Position numbers and translations under genes: made by a program
In this document: in pieces, positions 43,648-54,203 of the stretch
How positions within the stretch are numbered: the first letter of the stretch is position 1
How the letters are laid out: each line of letters starts with the position of its first letter
Assembly (NCBI GenBank): GCA_943736015.1
Contig: OX031059.1
Span: 59,593,159 to 59,657,158 of the forward strand
Direction of reading: 5' to 3'
From: Tridacna crocea
Lineage: Eukaryota > Mollusca > Bivalvia > Cardiida > Cardiidae
DNA: 64,000 nucleotides
The notes under the pieces: model-generated
What the model was told of the DNA's origin: nothing
Database searches by the model: none
The model's input: the letters and a program-made list of their open reading frames with translations, nothing else

Positions 43648-43839
43648 TAGAGCTCTAGTTTGGAGGAAGTGATGGTATACTAAAGTCCTTATTTCTCTTC
43701 GAAACCCTATGTTGTGGGTACTCATTACAATCGTCTCTTTGAGACGATTCTAATGAGTACCCACGACATAGGGTTTAGTGGACTATAATCAATACTCTCA
43801 ATCTTGAAATCAAAATCACTCCCTCCATCTCGAGCTCTG
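43648..43839. mobile_element. MITE-F
   Basis: AGAGCTCTAGTTTGGAGGAA and CCTCCATCTCGAGCTCTG ends; centre ATCGTCTCTTTGAGACGAT; GGGTACTCATTA / TAATGAGTACCC arms. Confidence 0.85.
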
Positions 43840-43943
43840 ATTACATTTTCAAGCCAGTTTCGAGGGGAATATTGCACGTATAGTCAAAGATCAGACTGTC
43901 GTACTTTGTAGACTTATTTTTCCCGCACTGTTCACCTATACAC

Positions 43944-44212
43944 ATGAGCCCTGTTTTTATGAAAAAAGGGGGCCTATTCCGTCCCCGAAATGCTTTATAT
44001 CAAGCAAGACATCACATAAGTAAGGACCCTTTAAGTCTATTTTGTCTTACAAACGACAAAGTTATGTGGTAGCATGATCCTTTGACATACAGAAAATTAA
44101 CCAGTAGCGAAAAGTTTTGGCCCAGGTCAGCCTGCGCGAACTGTGCAGGCTGACCTGAGCCGAAACCTTTCGCAGATGTGTAAAGTCCCGTCTGTACAAA
44201 GCATGACTTAAA
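43944..44212 (-). mobile_element. MITE-J, long form
   Basis: GAGCCCTGTTTTTATGAAAA left and AAAGCATGACTT right. Palindrome CCCAGGTCAGCCTGCGCG / GTGCAGGCTGACCTG near 44120-44160, with GATCCTTTGACATACAGAAA beside it. Confidence 0.8.
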
Positions 44213-44690
44213 AGTATTCAACGTCAGAGTGCGCGAGGTTAAAGAAATAGACGTTGCCGCTTGCCAGACATAATATTTTGACTCGTTTGAAAAATCTACT
44301 AATGAAAACAAGTCTATTTTTGCATCGGTGCTAAAAGCTTGTCAGTTAATAAATAAAGAATTTTAAGGATAGAATGAAGCTTTTATGTTGGAGGTGTTTA
44401 TTTTGATTAGTCTTGCATTTGTTTTTATTGCTTTGTTTTCTTTCGAATGCGACATTTTGGTATTCATGATAATTACAGAAGGGCTCATTACAGGGTACAT
44501 GATTCCATTGAATCTTGTATGGTGCCAGTATAAGAGAGTCAGAAATATATATAGAGAAATATAATTATGTTCAATTTATTTGAAAAAATTTAAAGAAGGT
44601 CTTATATGATGTCTGTGTCAGACAGTTAGAAGTCTATATAGAGAAATATAACTTTGTCCAACTTATTCACAAAATTCTAAGGAAGGAAGA
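44213..44690. other. Unassigned DNA with a small direct repeat
   Basis: TATATAGAGAAATATAA recurs (44550 and 44636), with TTATT and AAAGAAGG following, giving an imperfect 87-bp tandem pair. Confidence 0.45.
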
Positions 44691-44694
44691 AGGA

Positions 44695-44733
<39 letters not shown>

Positions 44734-44738
44734 GGAAA
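44691..44738. repeat. (GAAA)n microsatellite
   Basis: About ten GAAA units within a longer GGAA/GAAA tract; an invertible TTC-rich tract lies at 44856-44890. Confidence 0.9.
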
Positions 44739-44745
44739 GGAAAGT

Positions 44746-44824
44746 TTCTGTCTCGTCCGCGCAGGATGACCTGGGTCGATACTTTTCACGTATGCTTTAA
44801 GCCCCCTATTCATAGAGCACAGCT
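44746..44824. mobile_element. MITE-J right half
   Basis: CGCGCAGGATGACCTGGGTCG, then TATGCTTTAAGCCCCCTATTC and ATAGAGCACAGCTC. The left half is replaced by the (GAAA)n tract. Confidence 0.65.
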
Positions 44825-44890
44825 CTTTTTTTTTTTTGTATTTCGCCCTCGTCGTCCTTCTTCTTCTTCTTCTTCTTCTACTTCTTCTAC

Positions 44891-45213
44891 TTTCATACAC
44901 TTTTTGCAGCTGCATTCAGTCCCCTTTTCATACAACATGACTCAGTTAAAAGTATCAGTATAAAAGTGAAAGGTATTGCTTTGGGCGAAAAACAAACTTA
45001 TTCCTTCTCCGAAATTTTCCGAAATGTTACATTATTCGCTGTACCACTTGAAAATGCTTGGTAAGAATGGTACGGAAAAATGATAATAAATTATGGTTAT
45101 GAAGGAACGAAGTTAATAGACTGTAAAGAAAACACATTCTTCCTCATGTCAAAACTGATTTGTAGGTTTACTTACTTTTTGTACCAGGTCTACATAGTTT
45201 TGTATAGCACCGT
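44891..45213. other. Unassigned DNA
   Basis: Nothing recognised. Confidence 0.4.
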
Positions 45214-45449
45214 TTAACCCTTTGCTATATTATTCCGAGTTGTTTTTTTTAACAACTTTGAGAATGAAGGCTTTTGAAAACATTGTGGAAAAAGGAGAAA
45301 ATGCTGATACCAGCATTTTCTCCTTTTTTCACAATGTTTTATATAATTCAAAGACAACTTCCATCTTTTAAGCAAAGGTTAGTATATCGTCTGTAGATGG
45401 AGTCAAATAAAACAGGCGTAAGTTTCGGTCTTTACGTTAAGGTGTTAAG
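45214..45449 (+). mobile_element. MITE-A
   Basis: TTAACCCTTTGC start. Core arms GTGGAAAAAGGAGAAAATGC and its complement share the AAAAA/TTTTT variant. Right end decayed. Confidence 0.8.
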
Positions 45450-45484
45450 GAATACGTGTAACTCTGCAAGTAAGAGTCTGACAA

Positions 45485-45817
45485 CAGAGCGGGGAAAATA
45501 CTTTTTCTCTTTTTCTCACAATGGTCTCCAAGTCTCTGGTATGAAAAAAAAAACGCTTTGTAATGATTGCTGATGTTACGTCTGACACTCGACTGCAGTG
45601 TAATTGGTTGGGTAAGAGGCGGAATAATTTGCCGCAGAAATGTTTAATTAGGCGTAAAATCTTCTTTCAAGACTTGTGTTGGTTTTAATGTTCAGAATTT
45701 GCCTAGACTCTGCCTGCACTTTGGTTTGCAGGGCTTGTAAACCAGATGTATTCTGGGGGAAAGAAGCTATAGCTTTTTAAAGGCAGTTTCTCCTTTTCCT
45801 ACAATTATAACTTTCCT
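45485..45817. other. Two decayed MITE-A core scraps in unassigned DNA
   Basis: CTTTTTCTCTTTTTCTCACA near 45500 and CAGTTTCTCCTTTTCCTACA near 45784. The rest is unrecognised. Confidence 0.4.
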
Positions 45818-46000
45818 TTAACCCTTTAACAACACAATGACGACTTTTGACGCCCCTGAGATTGAAGCCTTTTGAAAACATTGAGAAAAGGAGAAAATGC
45901 TGGTAACCAGCATTTTCTCCTTTTCCCACAATGTTTTTTACTCTATTGAGAAGAAGTTGCACCTGTTGAGCCTCACTGAAAGTGTTGTCTGAATTATACT
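45818..46000 (+). mobile_element. MITE-A, right end eroded
   Basis: TTAACCCTTTAACAACAC start; core with one arm shortened to AACATTGAGAAAAGGAG. Confidence 0.82.
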
Positions 46001-46553
46001 GAAAGGTACAAGACACGTGCTCTAGTATGCAAGGTTCTCATTTCCTAGGGATGGAGGGTTGGATGCTGTTGCATAGCTTGTTGTAATGGAGCAGAATCTA
46101 GGTAAACTGGGTATCGAACCGAAAGAAACTTATGTAAGCCTTAGATCTCACAAATGATAGAAAATTAATGGCAAGACTCTTTGTACTACTGCCACAGTAT
46201 CAGGCAGATAGAATAAATCAGGATTGCAAGAGACATAACTATACTGTATACCAAAAATTTGTAAAGGAGTTCTGTCCCTTCCGTAGTTCTGCGATAAAGA
46301 TGTTCACTGGACTTTCGACACGATTGTGGAAAACAGAGCTTTAGTGAGCAGACTGTAGACAGCACATTGTTCGATTCCGCAATATGAAAAGCATTTGAAG
46401 GGGAATAATTATTTGGCTTTTTTTGTTCCCCTTTTTATAAGATGATAAAAACTTTGAGAGAAAAGGAAAAATTTTGATACCCAGAAATTTTATTTTGAAA
46501 GCACTCACACGACATGATAGATTTAACTAAAACATGAAATGTGACTATCATAT
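46001..46553. other. Unassigned DNA
   Basis: Nothing recognised apart from an A-like GAGAGAAAAGGAAAAATTTT near 46455. Confidence 0.4.
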
Positions 46554-46690
46554 GGTAGAACATATTGCGTGAAAAAAGAGAAAATGCTGGTTATCAGCGT
46601 TTTCTCTTTTTCCCTTAATATTTTGAATATCCTTCCAGTCCCTCCTCAGGGTCGTAAAAACACGTGTGTATGTAGTATTGGCTAAATAAC
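46554..46690 (-). mobile_element. MITE-A, degenerate
   Basis: AAAAGAGAAAATGCTGGTTA with TCAGCGTTTTCTCTTTTTCC; right arm TCAGGGTCGTAAAAACACG. Confidence 0.7.
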
Positions 46691-47064
46691 CAAGCACTAT
46701 CGTTCCGTACTGATCTTTCACCGGATTTCTGAGGGGCTGTCTGTTTTTGTAATATCAGAACAATATATTGACCAGAGTATTGTCGGATATTCGATAAAGT
46801 AATTTTGCATCTGGTGTTTATCAATTTTTATCTTAGTATTCGACGGTAAGGCAATGGACTTGCGACATTCGAAGCAGTTCACAAGTATGACCACGACCCG
46901 TATTCATTAGCCGGACATTTGTTTTTCCTTTTATATATTCGGACGTTACTTGAAACTTGGAAATTTGGCTAAACGCCTTGTTCGTATAAGACACACAGTC
47001 AATGGCATTGTGCAATGAAAAAGAATGATAAGGAGTTATCATATAATACAAACTGGGCGCTGAA
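46691..47064. other. Unassigned DNA
   Basis: Nothing recognised. Confidence 0.4.
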
Positions 47065-47200
47065 AGAGTTAACGGCCTTGAGGAGAAGATTTTTGAAAAT
47101 TTCGTTGGCAAGGGAGAAAGCGCTGGTAACCACCAATTTGTGTTCTGCAAATCCGACCAATATATACAGGTGTAAAGTTTTTTTCTGGTAAAGAGTTAGC
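47065..47200 (+). mobile_element. MITE-A, degenerate
   Basis: GTTAACGGCCTTGAGGAGAAG, GGCAAGGGAGAAAGCGCTGG, right end TCTGGTAAAGAGTTAG; second core arm lost. Confidence 0.6.
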
Positions 47201-47505
47201 CAGACGCATATTTTTTTATAAAAAGTTCTTTCTTATTTATCAAACATTTTTTATCCTATTAGATATATTAATTGTAAAAAACATAGTAATACATTGGTTT
47301 AAAAGCCTTTTAATGTCGACTGCCGGAATTTCCCGTCATTTGGATCAATGTCGTCTGCCAAGCGTTCGTTTGCAACTCATTTCCGAAAGATCGCTGATCC
47401 AGAATTATATTGCTATTGGCAGAGAAAATTTTTCGACCGAGTCCTCTAGAAAGGATTTCTTTTTCTGCAAAATTTCGGGACCAACTACTTTCGCATATGA
47501 TACAT
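47201..47505. other. Unassigned DNA
   Basis: Nothing recognised. Confidence 0.4.
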
Positions 47506-47734
47506 TTAACAGTGTACCAAACGACAAAATTTTAAGACTGGTCCAAAATGAAAGCGCTTGCAGATGACAAAATAAATGTAACTCAAAAGTGAAATTTGTG
47601 TCTGGCAGGGTAAAAAATATTGTGGGAAAAGGAAAACATGTTGGTTACCAACATTTTCTCCTTTTCCCACAATGTTTTCGAAAGACTTCTATCTCAGGGT
47701 CGTAAAAACCAGGGCTTGTTTGGTACAGGGTTAA
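47506..47734 (-). mobile_element. MITE-A
   Basis: TTAA ends. Core with CATGTTGGTTACCAACATT centre, matched on both arms except the final G/T. Confidence 0.9.
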
Positions 47735-47799
47735 TTCTTATTTCTAGGCTTGTTGAAAATCGAGTGTTTGTAGACTGCAATATACATTGGACCTGTTCT

Positions 47800-47965
47800 A
47801 ACTCCTTACCATACAATACTGATTTTTAATGACTTTGAACAAATCTGAACCTTTTGAAAACCTTGCTGGAAAAGGTCAAAATACAGGTTACAAACATTGT
47901 TTTCTTTTTCCCCACAATGTCAGACAAACTCCGTCATCTGAGACACGTTTAATTTGTTGTTTACA
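47800..47965 (+). mobile_element. MITE-A, degenerate
   Basis: CTCCTTACCATACAATACTG left; AACCTTGCTGGAAAAGGTC core arm; TTTGTTGTTTACAAGTATGC right. Confidence 0.65.
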
Positions 47966-48145
47966 AGTATGCTATCTATACGAGCGAGAGAACTGGTAAA
48001 TGCTTTAAGGATAAATGAAATTTATGGATCTTATAATCTGTTTTATGAAGGATTTATCTTCTAAGGAAAGGGGCATCCAAAGCTCCGGTCGACATCATTA
48101 GCACCCAGAACTGCAGTCGAACTTTTCGTCTAAAAGGATATTTGT

Positions 48146-48361
48146 TTAACTCTTTACTAAACCACAAAACTTTGGACTTGTCCAAACTGAAAACAATCGT
48201 AGATGACAAAAAAATGTGAATCAAAACTTGAAATTTAATTTGGAAAGAGTAGAAAATATTGTGGGAAAAGGAGAAAATGCTGGTCACTAGCAATTTTTTC
48301 CTAAATGTTTCTAAAGGCTTTCTTTCTAAGGATTGTTAAAAGTCGGGATTGTGTGGTAAAG
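48146..48361 (-). mobile_element. MITE-A, second core arm truncated
   Basis: TTAACTCTTTACTAAACC start; full first arm AAAATATTGTGGGAAAAGG; second arm cut to AATTTTTTCCTAAATG. Confidence 0.8.
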
Positions 48362-48413
48362 AAAAAAGTAAATGAATGGCATTATGGGAAAAAGTCTTGT
48401 CCATGGATATATC

Positions 48414-48752
48414 CGTTGTCTGCGAATGTCATATTCTTCGAAGTTTCGACCTGTCTTATATGACGCATCACTTTCCCCGATATGGGGCAGACTGTAGTAA
48501 TACGCGCTATGAAATAGCTATGGAGAAAATGTTTTTTATCAATACGTTTGCGGAAAAATCAGGTCTATTTTAGCCCCAGATTTCTCAAAACTGTTGATCA
48601 TAGCTGAGTGAATCGCACGAGGTACCGTTTTATTGAGTAAACGTTTATTTTAGTGTTAAATTCAAAGTAACGGTTGTCGCGTAGGAAAGTGGTTCGGTTC
48701 AGTACCCAGGATAGATGAGTATTTATAGAATGCCATCTAGCGGGAGATAATG
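48414..48752 (+). mobile_element. Element E, copy 3
   Basis: CGTTGTCTGCGAATGTCATA start and CATCTAGCGGGAGATAATG end. Flanks TGGATATATC and TGGATACTTC agree at 8 of 10 positions, an aged target duplication. Confidence 0.82.
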
Positions 48753-48756
48753 TGGA

Positions 48757-48832
48757 TACTTCCGCCCTGGATGAAACCCAGGACTTCCGGGTCACGAATC
48801 ACTATTTTTTAACCACTAAACACGGGGATAAG
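48757..48832 (-). mobile_element. tRNA-like SINE head
   Basis: Minus strand: GTGTTTAGTGGTTAAAAAAT (A box), ACCCGGAAGTCCTGGG, then a B box TGGGTTTCATCCAGG. tRNA-like order, but the stems are imperfect. Element E is inserted at its edge. Confidence 0.55.
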
Positions 48833-49424
48833 GGGATCTTTTTTGTGTGTCGTCTGTTAAATCAAGCATTGCCTCTTTCTTTCTATTTGTGTTGTTATAT
48901 TAAGAATATTCCACTTAAAAAAAGAAGTAAAATTCCCCAAAATAAAACACATCGTCTTCTTCGATTATGTTTTACATGTGGAAGCAGTATGATAAAAGTA
49001 TTTACCAGTAGGTCTCGCTCATAATTAAAGTTATGGACTGTTCTGTTCTATATTCTGTGCAAAACAATCCTCTTTCTCATGGCGCGGTCCCGTGTATGAC
49101 AGAATAAAATCGACTGTTCTTGCCTTGTGCTAAATTGCTCAATTACTTTTGTTATGGATACATATTGGCTGGATTGTCTCTTATATATCTTATCATGTAG
49201 TATCAAATCATTGATGGTCTGTCTTAGAACTTTCAGTTTGTGAACTCTTCCTACAAACTTTTGTTAGAACAAACATAGATCTCAAGGAAAAAGGCTTGTC
49301 AAGGACTCGGTCAAAGTCAAGCTAGGGCGCTGTAAGCATTATGTCAATTCGAAATGGATAGTTTAATTTCTGTTTATGATGTACACTTCCAAATCTTTTA
49401 TCATATTATGAGCTTAACTAGTTA
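48833..49424. other. Unassigned DNA
   Basis: Nothing recognised. Confidence 0.4.
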
Positions 49425-49553
49425 CATAAAAACTGATTACATACCAACGGAAAGTGTCGTTTCGGATCAGCCTGCGCGGACTGCACAGGCTGATCCGAGA
49501 CGACACTTGACGCAAATGTCCGAATGCCCCTTTTTGCGTGTTGTAAGCCATAT
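49425..49553. mobile_element. MITE-C right half
   Basis: AAAGTGTCGTTTCGGATCAG, CCTGCGCGGACTGCACAGG, ACGCAAATGTCCGAATGCCC, end GTGTTGTAAGCC. Confidence 0.8.
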
Positions 49554-49844
49554 AGATGATAAAATCTTATTTACACAAGACAGTGGCGTGATTCCTGTCT
49601 ATCGAAGAGTTGTTATCTACAGTTTATAGGTCTTTCAGAGTCAGACCAGATAAATTATGTTTGGTTTGGTGATGGTGTCGCCGCTAAATCAATGGGTTCT
49701 TCGGAACCAATTTTATTTGTCCACAATAAAAATCAAACACTCCTTGTCACTCACTTTTTCAGATTTTTACATAGTTTGAGTTTTACAAGAACTAGGTTGG
49801 GGCTTTGCAGTGCCGAAGCACACTGCAACATTGCCAAGCCCAGC

Positions 49845-50130
49845 TCAGGTAGCTCAGTTGGTTGCGTACAGGACTTGAGAACAGGGAGTTGCTGGATCGA
49901 TCCCCTCCTCGGCCAATTTCTCCCCTAGGATTGATGAAAGTCATTGCAATTGGATTCATTCCTCTCTTACCGCTTAGATTGATTCGTGGTTAGGTTAAAA
50001 AAGGCGTTGATCTATCAAGGCATCAATGTATACTATACATGCATACATCAATCAATCAATCAATCAATCCATACATCCATACATGCATGCATGCATGCAT
50101 CCATCCATCCATCCATCCATCCATCCACCC

Positions 50131-50172
<42 letters not shown>

Positions 50173-50205
50173 CAACCAATTAATCAATTAATCAATCAAT
50201 CAATG
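49845..50205 (+). mobile_element. tRNA-derived SINE (type b) with expanded tail
   Basis: A box AGGTAGCTCAGTTGGTTGCG and B box GCTGGATCGATCCCC, then AGGATTGATGAAAGTCATTG, shared with the reversed copies at 56700 and 59900. The 3' part is shortened. From 50041 it passes into about 160 bp of ATCA, ATGC and ATCC tetranucleotide repeats, which look like an expanded (ATCA)n tail. Confidence 0.78.
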
Positions 50206-50409
50206 TAATCGGCGGTATAACGAATTTCTGTGGTATTCTATTGCTTATTTGTATCTGTACGTATATCAGGCCAGGGTGACACTCCCTTTTTCAGATCTTT
50301 ACCAAGTTTTAACTTGTAATGTTATTTACTTCAGATACTTCTTAATCGTATTACTTTTAACAGTCTCTGATAGATCTAAAACCAGGCTGTGTATATACTA
50401 CTTTTTTCA

Positions 50410-50510
50410 CACCATTGCAGATTTTAGAAAATAACGTTATTGTGGGAAGGGGGAAACACTTACATAAGAAGCAGTTGCTTATTTTCCCTCAGTATTTTGA
50501 AAACAGTTGA
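50410..50510. mobile_element. MITE-A, degenerate core
   Basis: AACGTTATTGTGGGAAGGGG and TTATTTTCCCTCAGTATTTTG. Confidence 0.5.
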
Positions 50511-50639
50511 AAAACGATACCTTTTAACGTTTGTCCTCTTGTTTAATTTTTTTATTTGTATAGGTGTCGCAAAAATGGTATCAGTGATAATCGTTAAATT
50601 CAGTATAAAGTTGGGGCTTTTTTTTGCTCTTAAAGCATA

Positions 50640-51172
50640 ATGAGTCATGCTCTGTGAAAAGGGGACGTAATGCATCTGCGAAAAGTTTCGGCCCAGCTCA
50701 GCTTGCGCGAACTGCGCAGGCTGACCTGGACCGAAACTTTTCTACGTCGGTAAACTTTCTACCCACTAAGGACAGGTAAACTTTCTACCCACTAAGGACA
50801 GGTAAACTTTCTATCCACTAAGGACAGGTAAACTTTCTACCCACTAAGGACAGGTAAACTTTCTACCCACTAAGGACAGGTAAACTTTCTACCCACTAAG
50901 GACAGGTAAACTTTCTACCCACTAAGGACAGGTAAACTTTCTACCCACTAAGGACAGGTAAACTTTCTACCCACTAAGGACAGGTAAACTTTCTACCCAC
51001 TAAGGACAGGTAAACTTTCTACCCACTAAGGACAGGTGTACCTTATGAAACAGTTGTTCGTTAGGCATACTGGCTTTATATGGATTATAATATAATCCAT
51101 ATTATGATGTATTGTTTGGTATGATGCTTCACTGATATGTATTTAGCCCCTTTTGGTCAGAGCATAGCTCTT
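50640..51172 (+). mobile_element. MITE-J containing a minisatellite
   Basis: Left end GAGTCATGCTCTGTGAAAAG and palindrome CCCAGCTCAGCTTGCGCG / GCGCAGGCTGACCTGG. Right end TTTAGCCCCTTTTGGTCAG and AGCATAGCTC at 51143-51170. The 26-bp array lies between. Confidence 0.75.
50749..51034 (+). repeat. 26-bp minisatellite, 11 units
   Basis: Unit: GGTAAACTTTCTACCCACTA plus AGGACA. 286 bp make exactly 11 units with no spacers; only the third shows a change (CTATCCAC). Such uniformity points to recent expansion. The 26-bp unit is not a multiple of three, so it is not a coding repeat. Confidence 0.97.
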
Positions 51173-51176
51173 AATT

Positions 51177-51434
51177 GGCTTGCAACACGCGAAAAGGGGC
51201 ATTCAGACATTTGCGGAAAGCGTCGTCTCGGATCACCCTGCACAGTCCGCGCAGGCTAATCTGAAACGATACTCTCCGTTCTCATGCATTATTTTCAGTT
51301 TTTTGCAAGTCTGCTGTAGCATAAATGAAGTCGTAAAGTGTCGTCCCGGATTAATCTGCGCGGAATACGCAGGCTGATTCGAAACGACACTTTACGCAAA
51401 TGTCTCAATGCCCCTTTTCGCATGTTGCAAGCCA
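51177..51434. mobile_element. MITE-C, complete
   Basis: GGCTTGCAACACGCGAAAAG and its complement at the end. Two hairpins near 51225-51270 and 51340-51395 separated by TTGCAAGTCTGCTGTAGC. Confidence 0.92.
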
Positions 51435-51636
51435 TTTATGGACCCTACGGTAGATCAAAGCGAAGTCTGTGCAGCAGGAAGAGGATGTTTACATTTATAT
51501 AAGTCGTTTTGTGACTTGACAAATACCAGAGTCATTACCCTATCTGCATCGCGTGCTTATTGCAACCTCTGATGTCGGATATATACCGAAAAGAATTATA
51601 ATGTGACCCATCACGCAAAAACAAACCTTCTGGGAA

Positions 51637-51706
51637 CTGCGAAAAGTGTCAGCTCAGACTGCGCCAGTTGCGTAGGCTGACCAGGAATGACACTTTTCGC
51701 TTTAAT
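51637..51706. mobile_element. Hairpin related to MITE-C/J
   Basis: GCGAAAAGTGTCAGCTCAGAC / GTAGGCTGACCAGGAATGAC, closing ACACTTTTCGC. Confidence 0.6.
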
Positions 51707-51819
51707 GACATTTTCTGTATGAAAAGTGGTCATTGTACCTTGTTATACAATCATTTTTGAACTTTTAGCTGAAACCGACCTATACTACCGTTAAATTGAG
51801 GTAGAGAAATTCCAGATGG

Positions 51820-51900
51820 TCCCTTTTTGTGTGATGGATTACATATATCAAGGTTAGTCTGCACGCCGTGTGTGCAGTCTGATCCTGGTCAGCTACTTTG
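51820..51900. mobile_element. MITE-B core
   Basis: ATATCAAGGTTAGTCTGCACG and GTGCAGTCTGATCCTGGTCAG. Confidence 0.6.
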
Positions 51901-52524
51901 GGTATCAACCAGTTGTATAAAGCTTTTGTATAAACGCTTGTACAATAAATGTATCAATTTTAGCTAAAGATGAACCCTTTCTTTTTGTCCAATAAGTAAG
52001 GTATATCGGCTCACTTTTCCACAAAAAATTAGATTTCGATAAAAAAATGAAACCTAAAAAATATGCGAGTTTAAAGTTCTTGTTACCAGAAATATCCCAG
52101 ATAATTTGACAGTGTTTCCGGTCAAAGATCATACTAGAAATATCAGTATTTTTTAAGATCAATATTAAATGCATAGATACATGTTAATACATTGTGTCGT
52201 TGAGAAAAATTTCCCATTGATTTTGTATTTTTTGAAACGTTTTTAGAATCTAAAGCGGTCTGCTGAACGGCCAAGGGTTCGTTTTCCGGCTTTTACTCGT
52301 TTATTTTGAGGATATTGCGCCATGTTTACTTTCCTGTTTATACTGCACGTTGGTGATCTAACGAAAAGAAAGGTAATAAAACGCATTGAAGTCAACATGT
52401 AACGAACTGCAAAATAAAAAGGTGAAATGCACGTGCGTGACGTTCGTCGGGTGCACAACTGTAAAACTATACAGATTTTGTAAACATTTCTCCAATTTGT
52501 AAACGGAAACAAACCACAGATCGT
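51901..52524. other. Unassigned DNA
   Basis: Minus-strand open frames at 51905-52174 and 52243-52512 lack recognisable domains. Confidence 0.4.
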
Positions 52525-52745
52525 TTAACCCTTACGCTGCGCGATTCACTGACAGTTTGCAGACAGTGTAGATCAAGGTCAGACTACACAGAACGTGCAG
52601 TCTGATCTTTTATCTACACTGTCCGATAAGGTGATAATTATATTTTGCCAAAAAAAAAAAAAACCTCTGGAATAGTAAAACTTTAAAACTTGGTGTTTTA
52701 CTATCGGTTTGTATTTTTTTTAAATTCCTAGCAGTCATGGTTATA
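52525..52745 (+). mobile_element. MITE-B
   Basis: TTAACCCTTACGCTGC start; core GGTCAGACTACACAGAACG / GTGCAGTCTGATCTTTTATC; a run of 14 A in the right arm; right end worn. Confidence 0.85.
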
Positions 52746-52876
52746 ATTATTGAAATGTGTATGAGGTAGTAGAAATGCACGGCTGAAGAGGAGATGAATT
52801 TTGAAATACACTTTTAGTAAAATACCAGATTTTTCCATCATGTGGTATTTTGAATCAATCAGTTTGATTGGTAATA

Positions 52877-53105
52877 GAGGGCAATGCATAGCTCAGTGGT
52901 AAAGTGTCAGATTTGCCACCTGGAGGCGCCGGACTCGAGCCTAATTGGATCCACTGCGTTTTTCATGTGAGCATCCTTGGGCAAGACACCTTAGAGCTCT
53001 AGCCTTGTACTGATGAAACCCAGGAAATACTAGTACATGTGACCTGTGGCCGCGATATGACTGAAATAATGTTAAAATTGGTGTGAAACACATTCAATCA
53101 ATCCT
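52877..53105 (+). mobile_element. tRNA-derived SINE (type a)
   Basis: A box GCATAGCTCAGTGGTAAAGTG, B box GCCGGACTCGAGCC, central CCTTGGGCAAGACACCTTAG. The 3' end CGCGATATGACTGAAATAAT and ATTCAATCAATCC is shared with type b SINEs. The central motif recalls the conserved core of CORE-type SINEs. Confidence 0.8.
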
Positions 53106-53624
53106 TAAGTGGAGCAAAACCATATGGTTATTGGAAAGTGAAGAAAAGGGTGTGCAGTAGTAGCTCTGGCTGTTCATAAAGGCTATCAGAAGCCCTGCTT
53201 CATTGCTTCTTTTTTATTTAACACAGTGCCAGATATATAAGAAAGAAAATTTTGTTTTTTGTTTCGCCAGAAGTTGACGATACATTTGTGCTCCGTTTGT
53301 TCGTCCGTCTGCAGATACGTCTGTATCCGATTTGATAAATTTTCTTTTGCCTTGATAAAACCATTGGCAATACGAACGTTACACAGCTCTTCGAACGATT
53401 TCTTAGTTTTAGATATAGAATTTACCTTTGAAATGATTTGTTTTTTGATGTTGTGAAGAACTATCGTAACTGGTGTACAGTCCATTTATGCTGAATTAAA
53501 ATCAATACTCTATTCTATATAGCTACTGTAATTACATTGAAATATTAATGTTCTGTGAAATATCATCGGTACTTTTATTCATACTGCAGACTGACACCTA
53601 CCCTTTGGCTACCAAGCATAACTT
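53106..53624. other. Unassigned DNA with a minus-strand open frame
   Basis: The 99-codon frame at 53485-53186 (minus) is Lys/Ile/Asn-rich with no domain I recognise. The plus strand carries GTTCGTCCGTCTGCAGATAC, like tails of dispersed mollusc repeats, so a repeat origin is as likely as a gene. Confidence 0.35.
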
Positions 53625-53715
53625 GATGCGCTTTTCGCACGGTGTAGGATAAGATCAGGCTTCACGTTTGGTGCAGTATGATCTTGGATTTACTCAATCC
53701 GAAATATTGAGTTTT
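53625..53715. mobile_element. MITE-B core
   Basis: GGATAAGATCAGGCTTCACG / GGTGCAGTATGATCTTGGAT. Confidence 0.65.
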
Positions 53716-53794
53716 TTTCCCGCGGAAATGAAATGTGATGTAAAACCACAAGATTTAGACAAATTCCATGGTTGGTAATTTTCAATGTAATCTA

Positions 53795-54032
53795 TTAACC
53801 CTTTATAACATAATCTCAAGTTTTAACGACCTTGAAGAAGAATGCTTTGGAAAACATTGAAGGAAAAGGTGAAAATGCTGCTGACTAGCATTTTCTCATT
53901 TTCCCACAATGTTTTCTACCTTTTCAGAAGCCGTGTGTGAAAAATCCGTTATTTGAGCCATATTTGTTTTGTGGCCTGCAAATGCTATCAATTTTGGATA
54001 GTGAAAAGATTTTTCATTTATCAAATAGTTAA
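53795..54032 (+). mobile_element. MITE-A
   Basis: TTAACCCTTTATAACA start and ATAGTTAA end; core with centre GCTGCTGACTAGC, moderately diverged. Confidence 0.82.
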
Positions 54033-54203
54033 ACAAGCTAAAGGGTTACAGATAAATATAGTGTGGGGTTTTTACCGAGACTAATGATAAAGTCAACCGT
54101 GACCAGATGCTTTGTTTTCCGTGCCCAAGAAATCGATTTCGTATCGATCTGCTCCGCGTGACATTTGAAAACAAAAAATGGAAAATGAAAAATTAGGTTT
54201 CGT

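Noticed and set aside
44667..44915. Arg/Ser-rich open frames around 44.7-44.9 kb
   Set aside because: They are translations of the (GAAA)n and (TTC)n microsatellites.
50749..51034. CRISPR-like direct repeats
   Set aside because: Units are contiguous with no spacers, in a eukaryotic window; this is a minisatellite.
53186..53485. 99-codon minus-strand open frame
   Set aside because: AT-biased, no domain recognised, no splice or promoter signals; overlaps a possible dispersed repeat.
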